This document shows positions 9,893 to 18,964 of a stretch of 64,000 bases of DNA, piece after piece (the stretch's first letter is position 1; every line of letters starts with the position of its first letter). The translations under genes were made by a program, and so were the position numbers. Origin of the DNA: Nocardioides sp. TF02-7 (GTDB lineage Bacteria > Actinomycetota > Actinomycetes > Propionibacteriales > Nocardioidaceae); assembly GCF_022437945.1 (NCBI RefSeq), contig NZ_CP092535.1, positions 3,720,001 through 3,784,000 on the forward strand, given 5' to 3'. The notes under the pieces are model-generated. The model was not told the origin of the DNA. It ran no database searches and saw nothing but the letters and a program-made list of their open reading frames with translations.

Positions 9893-10068
9893 ATCACCAC
9901 GAGACCGGACTCGAGCAACCACGAGGCCTGATTCGACCAACCACGAGGCCCGATTCGACCCACCACGGGGCCCGATTCGACCGACCACGAGGGCCGATTC
10001 GACCGACCACGAGGCCGGACTCGACCGACCACGAGGGCCGATTCGACCAACCACGAGGCCCGATTCAA
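9893..10068 (+). repeat. Right array: eight 22-bp tandem units
   Basis: Eight head-to-tail 22-bp units with core ACCACGAGGCCCGATTCGA, diverging at a few positions (CGAGG/CGGGG, CCCG/GCCG, ATTC/ACTC). A 3-bp hinge at 9890-9892 separates it from the oppositely oriented left array, so the pair forms a long imperfect inverted repeat. The unit equals two helical turns. Stop-free frames run through it on both strands only because the repeat itself lacks stops. It fills most of the 321-bp gap between the kinase and nfo. Confidence 0.85.
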
Positions 10069-10086
10069 CGTGGAGGCGGGCCAGGG

Positions 10087-12142
10087 TCAGACCACGTAGA
10101 CGGTGATGGTGCTGCCCTTCTCGGCCATGGTGCCGGCGGGCGGGTTGGTGGAGTAGGCGCGCTCGCCGGTGAAGTAGACCGGCGCGTGCCGGATCCGCAC
10201 GACGAAGCCGAGGTCCTCGAGGGTCGCGACGGCCTCCTCGGTGGGGTCGTAGAAGACGCTGGGGACCTCGACCAGCTCGGGGCCCTCCGACACCACGAAC
10301 TCCACCACGTCGCCCTTGAACAGCGTGCCCTCGGCGGGCTCATGGCTGATCACGCCGCCCTCGTCGACGGTGTCGCTGTGCTCGCGGTCGACGACCTCGA
10401 CCGCGAGCCCGCGGTCCTCGAGCTCCGCCTTCGCCGTCTCGAAGTCCTTGCCGACCCAGTCGCCGACCTTGATCGGCTTGCGGCCCTTGCTGACCACCAG
10501 GCCGATCGCGGTGTCGGGCGAGAGGCCCTCGGCCTTCTCGGTCCCGAACTTCGGCAGGCTGCGGATCACCTCGCCCTCGGGCACCGACTCCGACCACCGC
10601 CGCTCCACCTTCCCGACGACGAACTTCACCTCCGCGAGCGCCTCGGTCGCCTCCTCGACCGTGTGCCCGCGCAGGTCGGGGACGTCGTAGCGCTCGGGCC
10701 CCTTCGACACCGTCAGCACGACCGTGTCGTCGGGCAGGATCCGAGACCCCGCCCCCCGGGTCGCTGCTGATGACCTCACCGGCGGCGACGTGCTCGGAGT
10801 AGACGGCGTCGGCGAGCTCGACCTGCAGCCCGGCGTCCTCCAGCCGTTCCTCGGCGGCTGCCTGCGTCAGCCCCACGACGCTCGGCGTCGTCGTGTACCG
10901 CGCCCAGCCGAACCAGTAGGCACCGCCGCCCACGGCCGCGGCCAGGAGCGCCGCCAGCAGGAGGAGTACGACGCCGCGTCGCCGTCGTCGGGATCGGCCG
11001 GCGACCGGCGTCGGCGGTCCGCCCGCGGGAGGAACGTGATCGTCCGGTGCCTCGATGACCGTCGTCGGCTCGCGGCGCGCCGCCGGGGCCGGTCCGACGA
11101 CGTCGTCGGCCCGGTCGAGGGCGTCGGCGACCTCGGCCTCGTCCCAGAGCTCGCTCATCGGCTCCGGCACGGTGTCGGTGCGCACGGCCACGGGCCGCAG
11201 GTCGGCCTCGAGCTCGGCGTCCTCGCGCACGCCGTCGTGCAGCGCCGCGGTGACCCGGTGCACGTGGTGGAGCAGCACGCCGGCGTCGGCCGGGCGCAGC
11301 GACCGGTCGCGGGTCGTCGCGCGGGCGACGAGCGCGTCGACGTACGCCGGGATCCCCGGCGCCCGCTGCGACGGCGGCGGCACGTCCTCGTGGACGTGCT
11401 TGTAGGCGACCTGGATCGGGCTCTCGCCGGTGTGCGGCTTGGTGCCGGTGAGCAGCTCGTAGAGGATCACGCCGACCGCGTAGACGTCGACCCGGGCGTC
11501 GGCGCGGCCGTCGACCACCAGCTCGGGCGCCAGGTAGGAGACGGTGCCGATCAGCACGCCCTGGGTCGCGGTGTGCTGGGTCTCCGCACTCACCGCGCGC
11601 GCCAGGCCGAAGTCGGCCACCTTGATCCGGCCGTCGTCGGCGATGAGCACGTTCTCGGGCTTGACGTCGCGGTGCACCAGGCCGGCGCGGTGCGCGGACG
11701 CCAGGGCCGACAGCACCGGGTCGAGCAGGGCGAGCGCCCGCTCGGGCGACATCGGCGCCTCCTTGGTGACGGTGTCGCGCAGCGTGTGGCCGGTGACCAG
11801 CTCCATCGCGAGGTAGACCGTGCCCTCGTCCTCGCCCTGGTCGTAGACGGCGACGACGTTGGGGTGCGACAGCCGGGCGGCGGCGCGCGCCTCGCGGACG
11901 AACCGCGCCGCGAACTCCTCGTCCCCGGACGTGGCGTCGCCCAGCCCGGCGTGCATGATCTTCACCGCGACCGTGCGGTCGAGCCGCACGTCGTGCGCCT
12001 CGTAGACACCGGCCATGCCGCCGCGGGCGATGCGCGGCCCGACGCGGTAGCGACCGTCGAGGAGGCGGCCGACGCGGGGGTCGTTGTCCGGGGTCGCCGA
12101 GCTCCGCGCGCGGGCACCACGGGCACGCGTGTCCTCGTGCAC
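10087..12142 (-). CDS. pknL: PknL-type serine/threonine kinase with four PASTA domains
   Basis: 684 aa. The kinase domain covers roughly 31-300: glycine loop IARGGMAGVYEAH, Lys61, HRDVKPEN (catalytic Asp159), DFG 177-179, and GTVSYLAPE. A juxtamembrane linker is followed by one membrane helix (about 391-411), then four extracytoplasmic PASTA repeats that should bind muropeptides or lipid II. One extra G in the run near 10747-10752 splits the first PASTA (SSDPG/AGSRILPDD). GTG 12142 has a good Shine-Dalgarno (AGGAGGGT). It is called PknL because the divergent neighbour is Rv2175c-like, as beside pknL in M. tuberculosis; mycobacterial PknL, however, has no PASTA domains. Confidence 0.85.
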
Positions 12143-12321
12143 AGCGACCCTCCTGTGCAGTCCGTCGGGCTCCGGTGGGGAAGGACCGGAGGCCACATGG
12201 TACGTCGGCCGGCGTGGGCGCCCGGGCAGGCTCGCCGCCCGCGCGCGCTGCCCGGGCGCGCCCCCGTCGAGGGCCGGAACCGGGCCGTGCCCGGCTGGAC
12301 CGCTGCTGGAATGATGGAGGC

Positions 12322-12702
12322 ATGACCGATCCGGCTCCGCGCCTCGCAGACCGCGACCTCGGCGCGCTCGTGGAGGACTGGCTCGACTGGGACGCCGCCG
12401 GCGCACGGCTCGGCGTCACGCCGGCCAAGGTGCGCACGATGGTCCGCGACCACCAGCTCGCCGCCGCCGTGCCGGGGGAGGGCCGTCCCCCGATGGTGCC
12501 CGCCCTGTTCATCGACGACGAGGGACTGCCGGTCAAGGGGCTGCCCGGCCTGCTGACGCTGCTCCACGACTCCGGCTTCGACGACCGCGAGTGCATCGCC
12601 TGGATCTTCCTCGACGCCGACCTTCCCGGCCGTCCGATCGACGCCCTCCGCGAGAACCGCGGCACCGAGGTCAAGCGCCGCGCGCAGGCGCTGGCGTTCT
12701 GA
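12322..12702 (+). CDS. Rv2175c-family DNA-binding protein
   Basis: 126 aa, small winged-helix protein: LVEDWLDWDAAGARLGVTPA, KVRTMVRDHQLAAAVPGEG, VPALFIDDEG, LPGLLTLLHDSGFDD, ECIAWIFLDADLPGRPIDAL. The M. tuberculosis homologue Rv2175c binds DNA and is phosphorylated by PknL, which lowers DNA binding. The same gene pair is kept here divergently, 179 bp apart, so it is the likely kinase substrate. ATG follows ATGGAGGC. Confidence 0.88.
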   Translation: MTDPAPRLADRDLGALVEDWLDWDAAGARLGVTPAKVRTMVRDHQLAAAVPGEGRPPMVPALFIDDEGLPVKGLPGLLTLLHDSGFDDRECIAWIFLDADLPGRPIDALRENRGTEVKRRAQALAF

Positions 12703-12738
12703 CCCCGCGTTCTGACCCCGCGCCCTGACCCTGCGCCC
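12700..12738 (+). repeat. Three 13-bp tandem repeats at the end of the Rv2175c-type gene
   Basis: TGACCCCGCGTTC, TGACCCCGCGCCC, TGACCCTGCGCCC in a row. The first unit contains the stop codon, so each copy repeats an in-phase-looking TGA. It fills most of the gap to the convergent AraC gene. Probably a slippage duplication without function. Confidence 0.6.
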
Positions 12739-12752
12739 GGGCGGCGGGCGGA

Positions 12753-13699
12753 TCAGGCCGACACGTCGCGCAGCCGGTACTGCTGCGGGCTCATGCCGCG
12801 CTCGCGCTTGAACGCCGCGCTCAGCGCGAACGGCGTGCTGTAGCCGACCTGGCGGGCCACACTCGCGATGGTGGCCTCCGGGTCGCTGAGCAGGTCGGCG
12901 GCCAGGGCCAGCCGCCAGCCGGTGAGGTAGGCCATGGGCGGCTCGCCCATCACGTCGGTGAACCTGCGGGCGAGGGCCGCCCGCGAGATCCCGGCGGCGT
13001 CGGCCAGGGACCCGACCGTCCACGGGTGCGCGGGCCGGCCGTGCATGAGACCGAGCACCTGGCCCACCACGGGGTCGTGCTGCCCGCGGAACCACGCGGG
13101 CGCGCCGTCCCCTGGCCGTCGTGAACCACTGCCTCAGCGCCGAGATCAGCAGCACGTCGAGGAGCCGGTCGAGCAGTGCGCGCTGGCCGGGGGCCTCGAC
13201 GGTCACCTCGTGCGCCAGCAGGTCGACCAGGGGCGAGCGCCACTCCTCGCCCCTGACCACGGCCACCGGCGGCAGCGCGGCCAGCAGGGGGCGGCTGACC
13301 TCGCCCGCGTGCTCGTAGGTGGCCGTGAGCAGCACGGTGCCGGCCTCGGTGCTGGTCCCCCAGGTGCGGATGCCGAGCGACCACTCGTCGACGAGGCTGC
13401 GGCCGTCGTCGGCACTGGTGCACAGGCCGCCCGGCAGCACCACCACCGTCGGCTCGGTCGCGGGCTCGTCGGCGACGGTGTAGAAGCCCGGTCCGCGGAC
13501 CACCGCCACGTCCCCGGCCGCCAGGCGGGTGGACGCCCCCCTCGTCGGGGACGACGTACGCCGACCCGCGCAGCGGTGTCACGACGGTGAGCGGCGCCGC
13601 GTCCTCGATGCGCAGCGCCCACGGCGGCTCCAGCAGCGAGCGGAGCAGGAACGCGCCGCGGGCGCGCGGCCCGTCGAGCAGCGCCTCGAGCACGTCCAT
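12753..13699 (-). CDS. AraC-family transcriptional regulator with cupin-type sensor domain
   Basis: 314 aa after correction. The N-terminal half is an AraC-binding/cupin-6 domain (MDVLEALLDGPRARGAFLL, PWALRIEDAAPLTVVTPLRG, VLPGGLCTSADDG). The C-terminal half has two helix-turn-helix motifs (WTVGSLADAAGISRAALARR and ATIASVARQVGYSTPFALSA), ending AFKRERGMSPQQYR. One extra G in each of the runs at 13536-13541 and 13109-13112 breaks the frame. It is followed on the same strand by no gene but preceded 25 bp away by the NAD(P)-binding reductase gene, its probable operon partner. Confidence 0.85.
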
Positions 13700-13724
13700 G
13701 TCGCGGAAGTCTAGGTCAGCCGGG

Positions 13725-14357
13725 TCAGTACGACAGGCCGGCAGGAGCCCCGACGTAGCGGTCCTCGGTCACGACGTCGAGCACGAAGTGCGCGACGTCG
13801 GCGCGGGAGACCTGGAGCGCCAGGTCCCTGGCATCGGGACCGAAGCCGTGGCGGTAGCGACCGGTGAGCGGCCCGTCGGTGTAGGCGGCCGGCCGCACCA
13901 GGGTCCACACCAGGCCGCTGGAGCGGACGACCTCCTCCTGCCGCTGGTGGTCGGCGTACGCCTTGCGGAGCAGCATCCCGAACATCAGCCGCTTCCAGAC
14001 GAAGCTCAGGTTGGCCCGGCTGTCGCCGGCGCCGAGCGTGGAGACGCAGACCAGTCGCTCGACGCCGGCCTCCTTCATCGCGGCGACGGCGGCGCTGGTG
14101 CCGGCCTCGCGGATGCCGGCCGCGCGGCCGGCGCCGAGCGCCACGACCACGGCGTCGGCGCCCGCGACCGCCCGTGCCACGACGTCGTGGTCGGTCGCGT
14201 CGCCGGCCAGGACGTGCAGCCCCTGGTCGTCGCGGAGCGACGGGTCGAGACGGTCGGGGTCGCGCACCAGCGCGGTGACGTGGTGCCCGGCGGCCAGCGC
14301 CTGCTCGACGACGTGGCGGCCGACGGTGCCGGTCGCACCCAGGACGGTGATCTTCAT
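13725..14357 (-). CDS. NAD(P)-binding oxidoreductase, NmrA/SDR-like
   Basis: 210 aa, atypical short-chain dehydrogenase: Rossmann motif VLGATGTVGRHVVEQAL (GxTGxxG at 7-13), basic VRDPDR after strand 2 suggesting NADP, DAVVVALGAG, VERLVCVSTLGAG and WTLVRPAAYTDGPLTG. It lacks the classical YxxxK and belongs with SDR family proteins of NmrA/HSCARG type. Start ATG has GAGGAGG upstream and, 17 bp before it, a perfect inverted repeat. No substrate can be given. Confidence 0.85.
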   Translation of the reverse strand: MKITVLGATGTVGRHVVEQALAAGHHVTALVRDPDRLDPSLRDDQGLHVLAGDATDHDVVARAVAGADAVVVALGAGRAAGIREAGTSAAVAAMKEAGVERLVCVSTLGAGDSRANLSFVWKRLMFGMLLRKAYADHQRQEEVVRSSGLVWTLVRPAAYTDGPLTGRYRHGFGPDARDLALQVSRADVAHFVLDVVTEDRYVGAPAGLSY

Positions 14358-14373
14358 GGTGTTCCTCCTCGGT

Positions 14374-14398
14374 CGGTTTGACCTGCTCAGTCAAACCG
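14374..14398. promoter_or_regulatory. Perfect 25-bp inverted repeat operator
   Basis: CGGTTTGAC, 7-nt spacer CTGCTCA, GTCAAACCG. The 9-bp arms are perfect and AT-richer than the surroundings, and the site sits just upstream of the NAD(P)-binding reductase start. This looks like the operator of a dimeric repressor (HxlR, MarR or TetR type); the cognate regulator is not identified. Confidence 0.55.
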
Positions 14399-14454
14399 CC
14401 GGGATGAGTGGCTCGCCATGGCCGGGACGCTCGGCCGCATACGCGATCGTCCAG

Positions 14455-15418
14455 TCAGTCGCGGGTGGAGCGGTCGACGGCGCTCGCGTAGCGGGTCGCC
14501 AGCACCCGCAGGTGGTCGACGAGCGCGGGCGGCTCCTCGACCCAGAAGTCGATGCCGAGCATGCCGATCCAGACCGCGACCACCTCGAGGCTGTCGCCGC
14601 CGGTCACCAGCACGCTGCGCCCGTCGGGGGCGCGGCTCGACGGTGCCGACGGCGGGGTTGATCCGGGCGACCACCTCCTCGGCCGGTGCGTCGACCACGA
14701 GGCGGGCGTGCACCGCCCACCCGGTGCGGGCCACCTCCCGCACGACGAACTCGGTGAGGTCGAACGGGTGCGGCTGCGGGGTGAACCGCCGACCGCCGGG
14801 GACGCGGAGCCGGATCCAGTCGACGCGGTACGGCGCCCACGCGCCGCTGCCGACGTCGCGCGCCACCAGGAACCAGCGCCGCTGCCACGCCACGAGGTGG
14901 TAGGGCTCCAGCTCGAGCCGCGCCTCCCCGTAGTCGCAGCGGATGCCCTGGTGGTCGCGGACCGCCGCGGCCAGCTCGTTGAGCAGGTCGGGGTCGACCA
15001 CCGGGTCCTCGACGTTGGAGTCGGTGTTGGCCGGGCCGGCGCTCGTCGCCGTCCGGAGCGCCGCCAGCCGCCGGCGCAACCGGTCGGGCAGTACCTGCTC
15101 GAGCTTGGCGAGGGCGCGGGTGCCGGACTCCTCGAACCCGGCCATCCCGGTCGCGGCGCGGAGGCCGACCGCGACGGCGACGGCCTCCCCGTCGTCGAGC
15201 AGCAGCGGCGGCAGCTTGGCGCCCGCCCCGAGGCGGTAGCGCCCACCCGGGCCGCGGACCGACACGACCGGGTAGCCGAGCTCGCGCAGCCGGGCGACGT
15301 CGCTGCGAACCGTGCGGTCGGTCACCCCCATCCGCTCGGCGAGCTCGGCGCCGGACCAGTCGGCCCGCGCCTGCAGCAGTCCCAGCAACGCGAGCAGGCG
15401 CTCGGCGGTCGCGGCCAC
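14455..15418 (-). CDS. WYL-domain helix-turn-helix transcriptional regulator
   Basis: 320 aa. N-terminal HTH_11: ALLGLLQARADWSGAELAER, MGVTDRTVRSDVARLRELGY, PVVSVRGPGGRYRLG. The central WYL domain has EPYHLVAWQRRWFLVARD, and the C-terminal WCX extension ends VDHLRVLATRYASAVD. One extra C in the run at 14626-14630 shifts the last 70 codons. It is divergent from the epoxide hydrolase (108-bp gap), the usual arrangement for a regulator and its target. Confidence 0.87.
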
Positions 15419-15526
15419 GGCGTACCTCCTCCGGATCTCTCGACGGTCCCGAAAGTACCGGAAGAAACCGTTCCTGAACCACTCCTAGCGTGAGGGTCAC
15501 GAACCGCGAACTCCCGAGGAGGAGCC

Positions 15527-16648
15527 ATGACCACCACCAACGCCGAGGTCCGCCCGTACGCCGTCCGGGTCCCGCAGTCCGAGCTCGACGACCTGCACGC
15601 CCGGCTCGAGCGCACCCGCTTCGCCCCGGCCGCCCCGGGCGACTCCTGGGACTACGGCACGCCGGAGTCCTACCTGCGCGACATGGTGGAGCGCTGGAAG
15701 GACTTCGACTGGCGCGCGGTCGAGGACTCGATCAACGCGCACCCCGGCTTCGTGACCGAGATCGACGGTCAGGACATCCACTTCCTCCACGTCCGGTCGT
15801 CGGTCGAGGGCGCCACGCCGCTGCTGCTCGCGCACACCTACCCCGGCTCGGTCCTCGACTACCTCGACCTGATCGGCCCGTTGACCGACCCGGTGGCCCA
15901 CGGCGGCCGGCCCGAGGACGCCTTCCACCTGGTGATCCCGTCGATGCCTGGCCTCGGGTTCTCGGCGCCGGTCACCGAGCCGTGGACGATCGCCCGGGTG
16001 GCCGGGGCCTACGACACGTTGATGCGCCGCCTCGGCTACGACGCCTACGGGATCCACGGCAGCGACGCGGGCGCACTGGTGGCGCGCGAGATGGCCGTCG
16101 TCGAGCCGGCCGGGTTCCTCGGCGCGCACGTGCTGCACCTGTTCGCGTTCCCCACCGGGGCGCCCGGGGAGATGGACGGGTTCGGCGAGAAGGAGTACGC
16201 CGCGCTCGGGCACCTGCAGTGGTTCCAGAGCGTCGGTGGCTACAACCAGATGAACGGCACCCGGCCGCAGACGGTCGCCGCCGGGCTCGCCGACTCCCCG
16301 GTCGCCGCGCTCGCCTACAGCGAGCTCTTCGAGAGCTTCGGCAACGGCACCAGCCTGGTGCGGCCCGAGCAGGTGCTCGCCCAGGTGTCGCTCTACTGGC
16401 TGACCAACACCTACGCCAGCGCGGTGCGCTACCACTTCGAGGAGCAGCGCGCCGAGCGCGAGCCGGTCGTCAGCCGGGGCCGGCTCGGGGTGGCCGTCTT
16501 CAAGGACGACTTCCAGACCATCCGTGCGTTCGCCGAGCGCGACAACGCCGGCATCGAGCACTGGTCGGAGCACCCCCGCGGCGGGCACTTCGCGGCGATG
16601 GAGGTGCCCGAGGACCTGGCCGCCGACCTGCGGGTCTTCTTCGCCTAG
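15527..16648 (+). CDS. Epoxide hydrolase family protein
   Basis: 373 aa with the N-terminal EHN region (YAVRVPQSELDDLHARLERT, WKDFDWRAVEDSIN) and an alpha/beta-hydrolase core. The oxyanion loop is HTYPGS (103-108, in place of HGWPGS), the nucleophile elbow HGSDAGA has Asp180, and the terminal RGGHFAAME has His354. An Asp nucleophile indicates epoxide or related ester/halide hydrolysis. SD GAGGAGG precedes the ATG. The divergent WYL gene is the likely regulator. The TAG stop is the first part of a long inverted repeat shared with the convergent gene. Confidence 0.88.
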   Translation: MTTTNAEVRPYAVRVPQSELDDLHARLERTRFAPAAPGDSWDYGTPESYLRDMVERWKDFDWRAVEDSINAHPGFVTEIDGQDIHFLHVRSSVEGATPLLLAHTYPGSVLDYLDLIGPLTDPVAHGGRPEDAFHLVIPSMPGLGFSAPVTEPWTIARVAGAYDTLMRRLGYDAYGIHGSDAGALVAREMAVVEPAGFLGAHVLHLFAFPTGAPGEMDGFGEKEYAALGHLQWFQSVGGYNQMNGTRPQTVAAGLADSPVAALAYSELFESFGNGTSLVRPEQVLAQVSLYWLTNTYASAVRYHFEEQRAEREPVVSRGRLGVAVFKDDFQTIRAFAERDNAGIEHWSEHPRGGHFAAMEVPEDLAADLRVFFA

Positions 16649-16810
16649 ATGAGTAAGTCCAAGGGGTCGTGCAGGCGAGCGGCGCTCAGCGCCGCCGTGG
16701 CAAGGCGCGGTCGCGACGGCGCTGTGGGTCCATCTCCGAGCGGCCGCAACGCCGCCACGGTGGATGCTGAGCGTTGCGCAGCGTGCGAACCCTTGGACTT
16801 ACTCATCTAG
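16645..16810. mobile_element. MITE-like palindromic element between convergent genes
   Basis: 166-bp segment with perfect 21-bp terminal inverted repeats (CTAGATGAGTAAGTCCAAGG plus G at the left, its complement at 16790-16810). Weaker inverted similarity continues inward (GCTCAGC and a CCGTGGC block on both sides). Both outer CTAG ends supply the TAG stop of the flanking gene: epoxide hydrolase on the plus strand, polyprenyl synthase on the minus strand. It has no coding capacity. It could be a non-autonomous transposable element or a bidirectional terminator/REP-type palindrome; no transposase is in the window. Confidence 0.6.
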
Positions 16811-17897
16811 ACCGCCCGGCGGGTCGCCGCGGTCGCCAGCCCCTCCAGCACGGCGCAGGCGTGGTCGTCGAGGCCGACCGCCTCCCGAGCCCGGTGGAGG
16901 GCGGCGACCGCGCGGCCGGCGAGGTCGTCGATCACGGCCTCCACCTGCTCGGCGGCACCCGAGCGGTCGATGATCCCGCGCAGCTCGGCGACCTCCTCGT
17001 CGCCGAGCGCGGTCCCGAGGGCGGCGTCGAGCCGGGCGGCCTCCGCCGGGGAGCGGCGTCGAGGGCGAGCGCCACCAGGACGGTGCGCTTGCCCTCGACC
17101 AGGTCGTCGCCCGCGGGCTTCCCGGTGGTCGCCGGGTCGCCGTAGACACCGAGCAGGTCGTCGCGGAGCTGGAAGGCCTCGCCGAGCGGCAGGCCGAACG
17201 AGCTGAGCGCCGTCAGCGTCTCTGGGCCGGCGCCGGCGAGTGCGGCGCCGACGTGGAGCGGGCGCTCGATCGAGTACTTCGCGGACTTGTACCGCAGCAC
17301 CGTCATGGCCGCGTCGACGTCGGCCCGGCCCCGGGCCTGGACGGAGACGTCGAGGAACTGCCCCGCGATCACCTCGGTGCGGCACAGCTCGAGCACGTCC
17401 AGCGCAGGAGCGACCCGTTCGAGCGGCAGCCCGCACCGGCGCAGCATCTCGTCGGACCAGGAGAGCAGCAGGTCACCGAGGAGGATGGCGGCGGCGGCGC
17501 CGTACTGCTCCGGGTCGCCGGGCCAGCCGGCGTCGCGGTGCAGGGCCGCGAACCCGCGGTGGGTCGCCGGCCGCCCGCGGCGGGTGTCGGAGGCGTCGAT
17601 CAGGTCGTCGTGGGCGAGCGCGCTCGCGTGCAACAGCTCGAGCGCCGCTCCTGCCCGGACCAGGGCGCGTTCGTCGAAGTCGTCGCGCACCGCGGCGCGG
17701 AACCCCCAGTGGCAGAACGCCGCCCGGAACCGCTTGCCGCCGGAGGAGACGGCCCGCGCCTCCGCCACCAGCCGCTCGGCGTCACCGCCCAGCGGTCGGA
17801 GCCGCTCGGCCTGCTCGTCGAGGAACGCGTCGATGGCCGCCTGGAGGTCGGCGCGGAACCGCTGCTGCTCGTCGTCGTCCCACGCCTGCCCGCTCAT
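16807..17897 (-). CDS. Polyprenyl diphosphate synthase (IdsA/GGPP synthase type)
   Basis: 363-aa trans-prenyltransferase that elongates allylic diphosphates with IPP. Motifs: GGKRFR (53-58), first Asp-rich DDLID (97-101), RTEVIAGQFLD, YKSAKYSIERPLHVG, and second Asp-rich DDLLGVYGD (246-254). The residues before the first Asp motif are small or hydrophobic, so chain length is not obvious. One missing C at 17048-17051 shifts the last 85 codons. ATG 17897 is preferred to the upstream TTG at 17924. The location next to metF matches idsA2-metF of M. tuberculosis. Confidence 0.87.
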
Positions 17898-17962
17898 GGC
17901 GGCGAGCCTATTGATCACGGACAATGCCCCGCTGAGGGGGTCGCTCTCCTACACTCGCCGCC

Positions 17963-18854
17963 ATGACAACGGGTCGCGGCCGCTCCCTGGGCGACATCAT
18001 CGGCACGGGCGAGCGCTCGTTCTCGTTCGAGTTCTTCCCGCCCAAGGACGAGGCGGGGGAGCAGCAGCTCTGGAACGCCATCCGCGCGCTCGAGCCCTAC
18101 CGGCCGACGTTCGTCTCCGTCACCTACGGCGCCGGCGGCAGCAGCCGCGACAAGACCATCGGCATCACCGGGCGGATCGCCCGTGAGACCTCGCTGCTGC
18201 CGATCGCCCACCTCACCTGCGTGGGCCACACCCGGGAGGAGCTCGAGTCGATCCTCGACGCGTACGCCGCCGAGGGTGTCTGTCACCTGATGGCGCTGCG
18301 CGGCGACCCCACCGAGGGGCCGCGCGCCGACTGGACGCCCACGCCCGGCGGCCTCGACTACGCCGTCGAGCTGGTCGAGCTCGCCCGCTCGCGCGGGGAC
18401 TTCCGGGTCGGCGTCGCCGCCTTCCCCGAGGGGGCACCCCGCGGCGACGTCGCTCGACGACGACGCCGACGTGCTGGTGGCGAAGGCCCGGGCCGGCGCC
18501 GAGTTCGCCGTCACCCAGATGTTCTTCCGTGCCGAGGACTACTTCGGTCTCGTCGACCGGGTGCGTCGACGTGGTGTCGACATGCCGATCCTCCCGGGCA
18601 TCATGCCGATCCTGAACCTCAACGCGATCCGCCGCCAGGGCGAGCTGATCGGCACCTCGGTGCCCGACGAGGTCGTCGCGCGGATCACCGCCGCCGGCCC
18701 CGACCCCGCCGACATCCGCGCGGAGGGCATCCGGCTGGCGGCCGAGCTGTGCGAGGACCTGCTCGCCGGCGGCGCCCCGGGCCTGCACTTCTACACGCTG
18801 AACCGGTCGAAGGCGACGCTGGAGATCTTCGAGGCACTGCGGATCACCGTCTGA
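17963..18854 (+). CDS. metF: 5,10-Methylenetetrahydrofolate reductase
   Basis: 296-aa FAD enzyme reducing methylene-THF to methyl-THF for methionine synthesis. Motifs: SFEFFPPKDE, FVSVTYGAGGSSRDKT, AHLTCVGHTREEL, LMALRGDPTEGP, GVAAFPEGHP, VTQMFFRAEDYF, PILPGIMP, and GLHFYTLNRSKAT at the end. One extra G in the run at 18430-18434 splits it after AAFPEG. It is divergent from the prenyl synthase (65-bp gap). Confidence 0.92.
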
Positions 18855-18862
18855 GGCGCGCC

Positions 18863-18964
18863 GTGCGGGAGCTCGTCGCGACGAGCCTGCTGGACGAGCC
18901 CGCCCTCGCCGCCTGGCGACTGCTCGAGCGCGAGAACCTCCGGCGTACGACGGAGCAGCGGTGA
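18863..18964 (+). CDS. Possible 33-aa ORF between metF and azlC
   Basis: GTG-started reading frame RELVATSLLDEPALAAWR and on to a TGA that overlaps the azlC GTG. It fills the gap neatly and is translationally coupled by position, but has no clear Shine-Dalgarno and no family I recognise. It may simply be spacer sequence. Confidence 0.2.
   Translation: MRELVATSLLDEPALAAWRLLERENLRRTTEQR

Noticed and set aside
9780-10068. CRISPR array
   Set aside because: Units are contiguous 22-mers without spacers, in two opposite orientations, and no cas gene is nearby.
9778-10106. Open frames on both strands over the 22-bp arrays, including Arg/Pro/Ser-rich repeat proteins
   Set aside because: They arise because the 22-bp unit has no stop in several frames; there is no ribosome binding site and composition follows the repeat, not codon usage.
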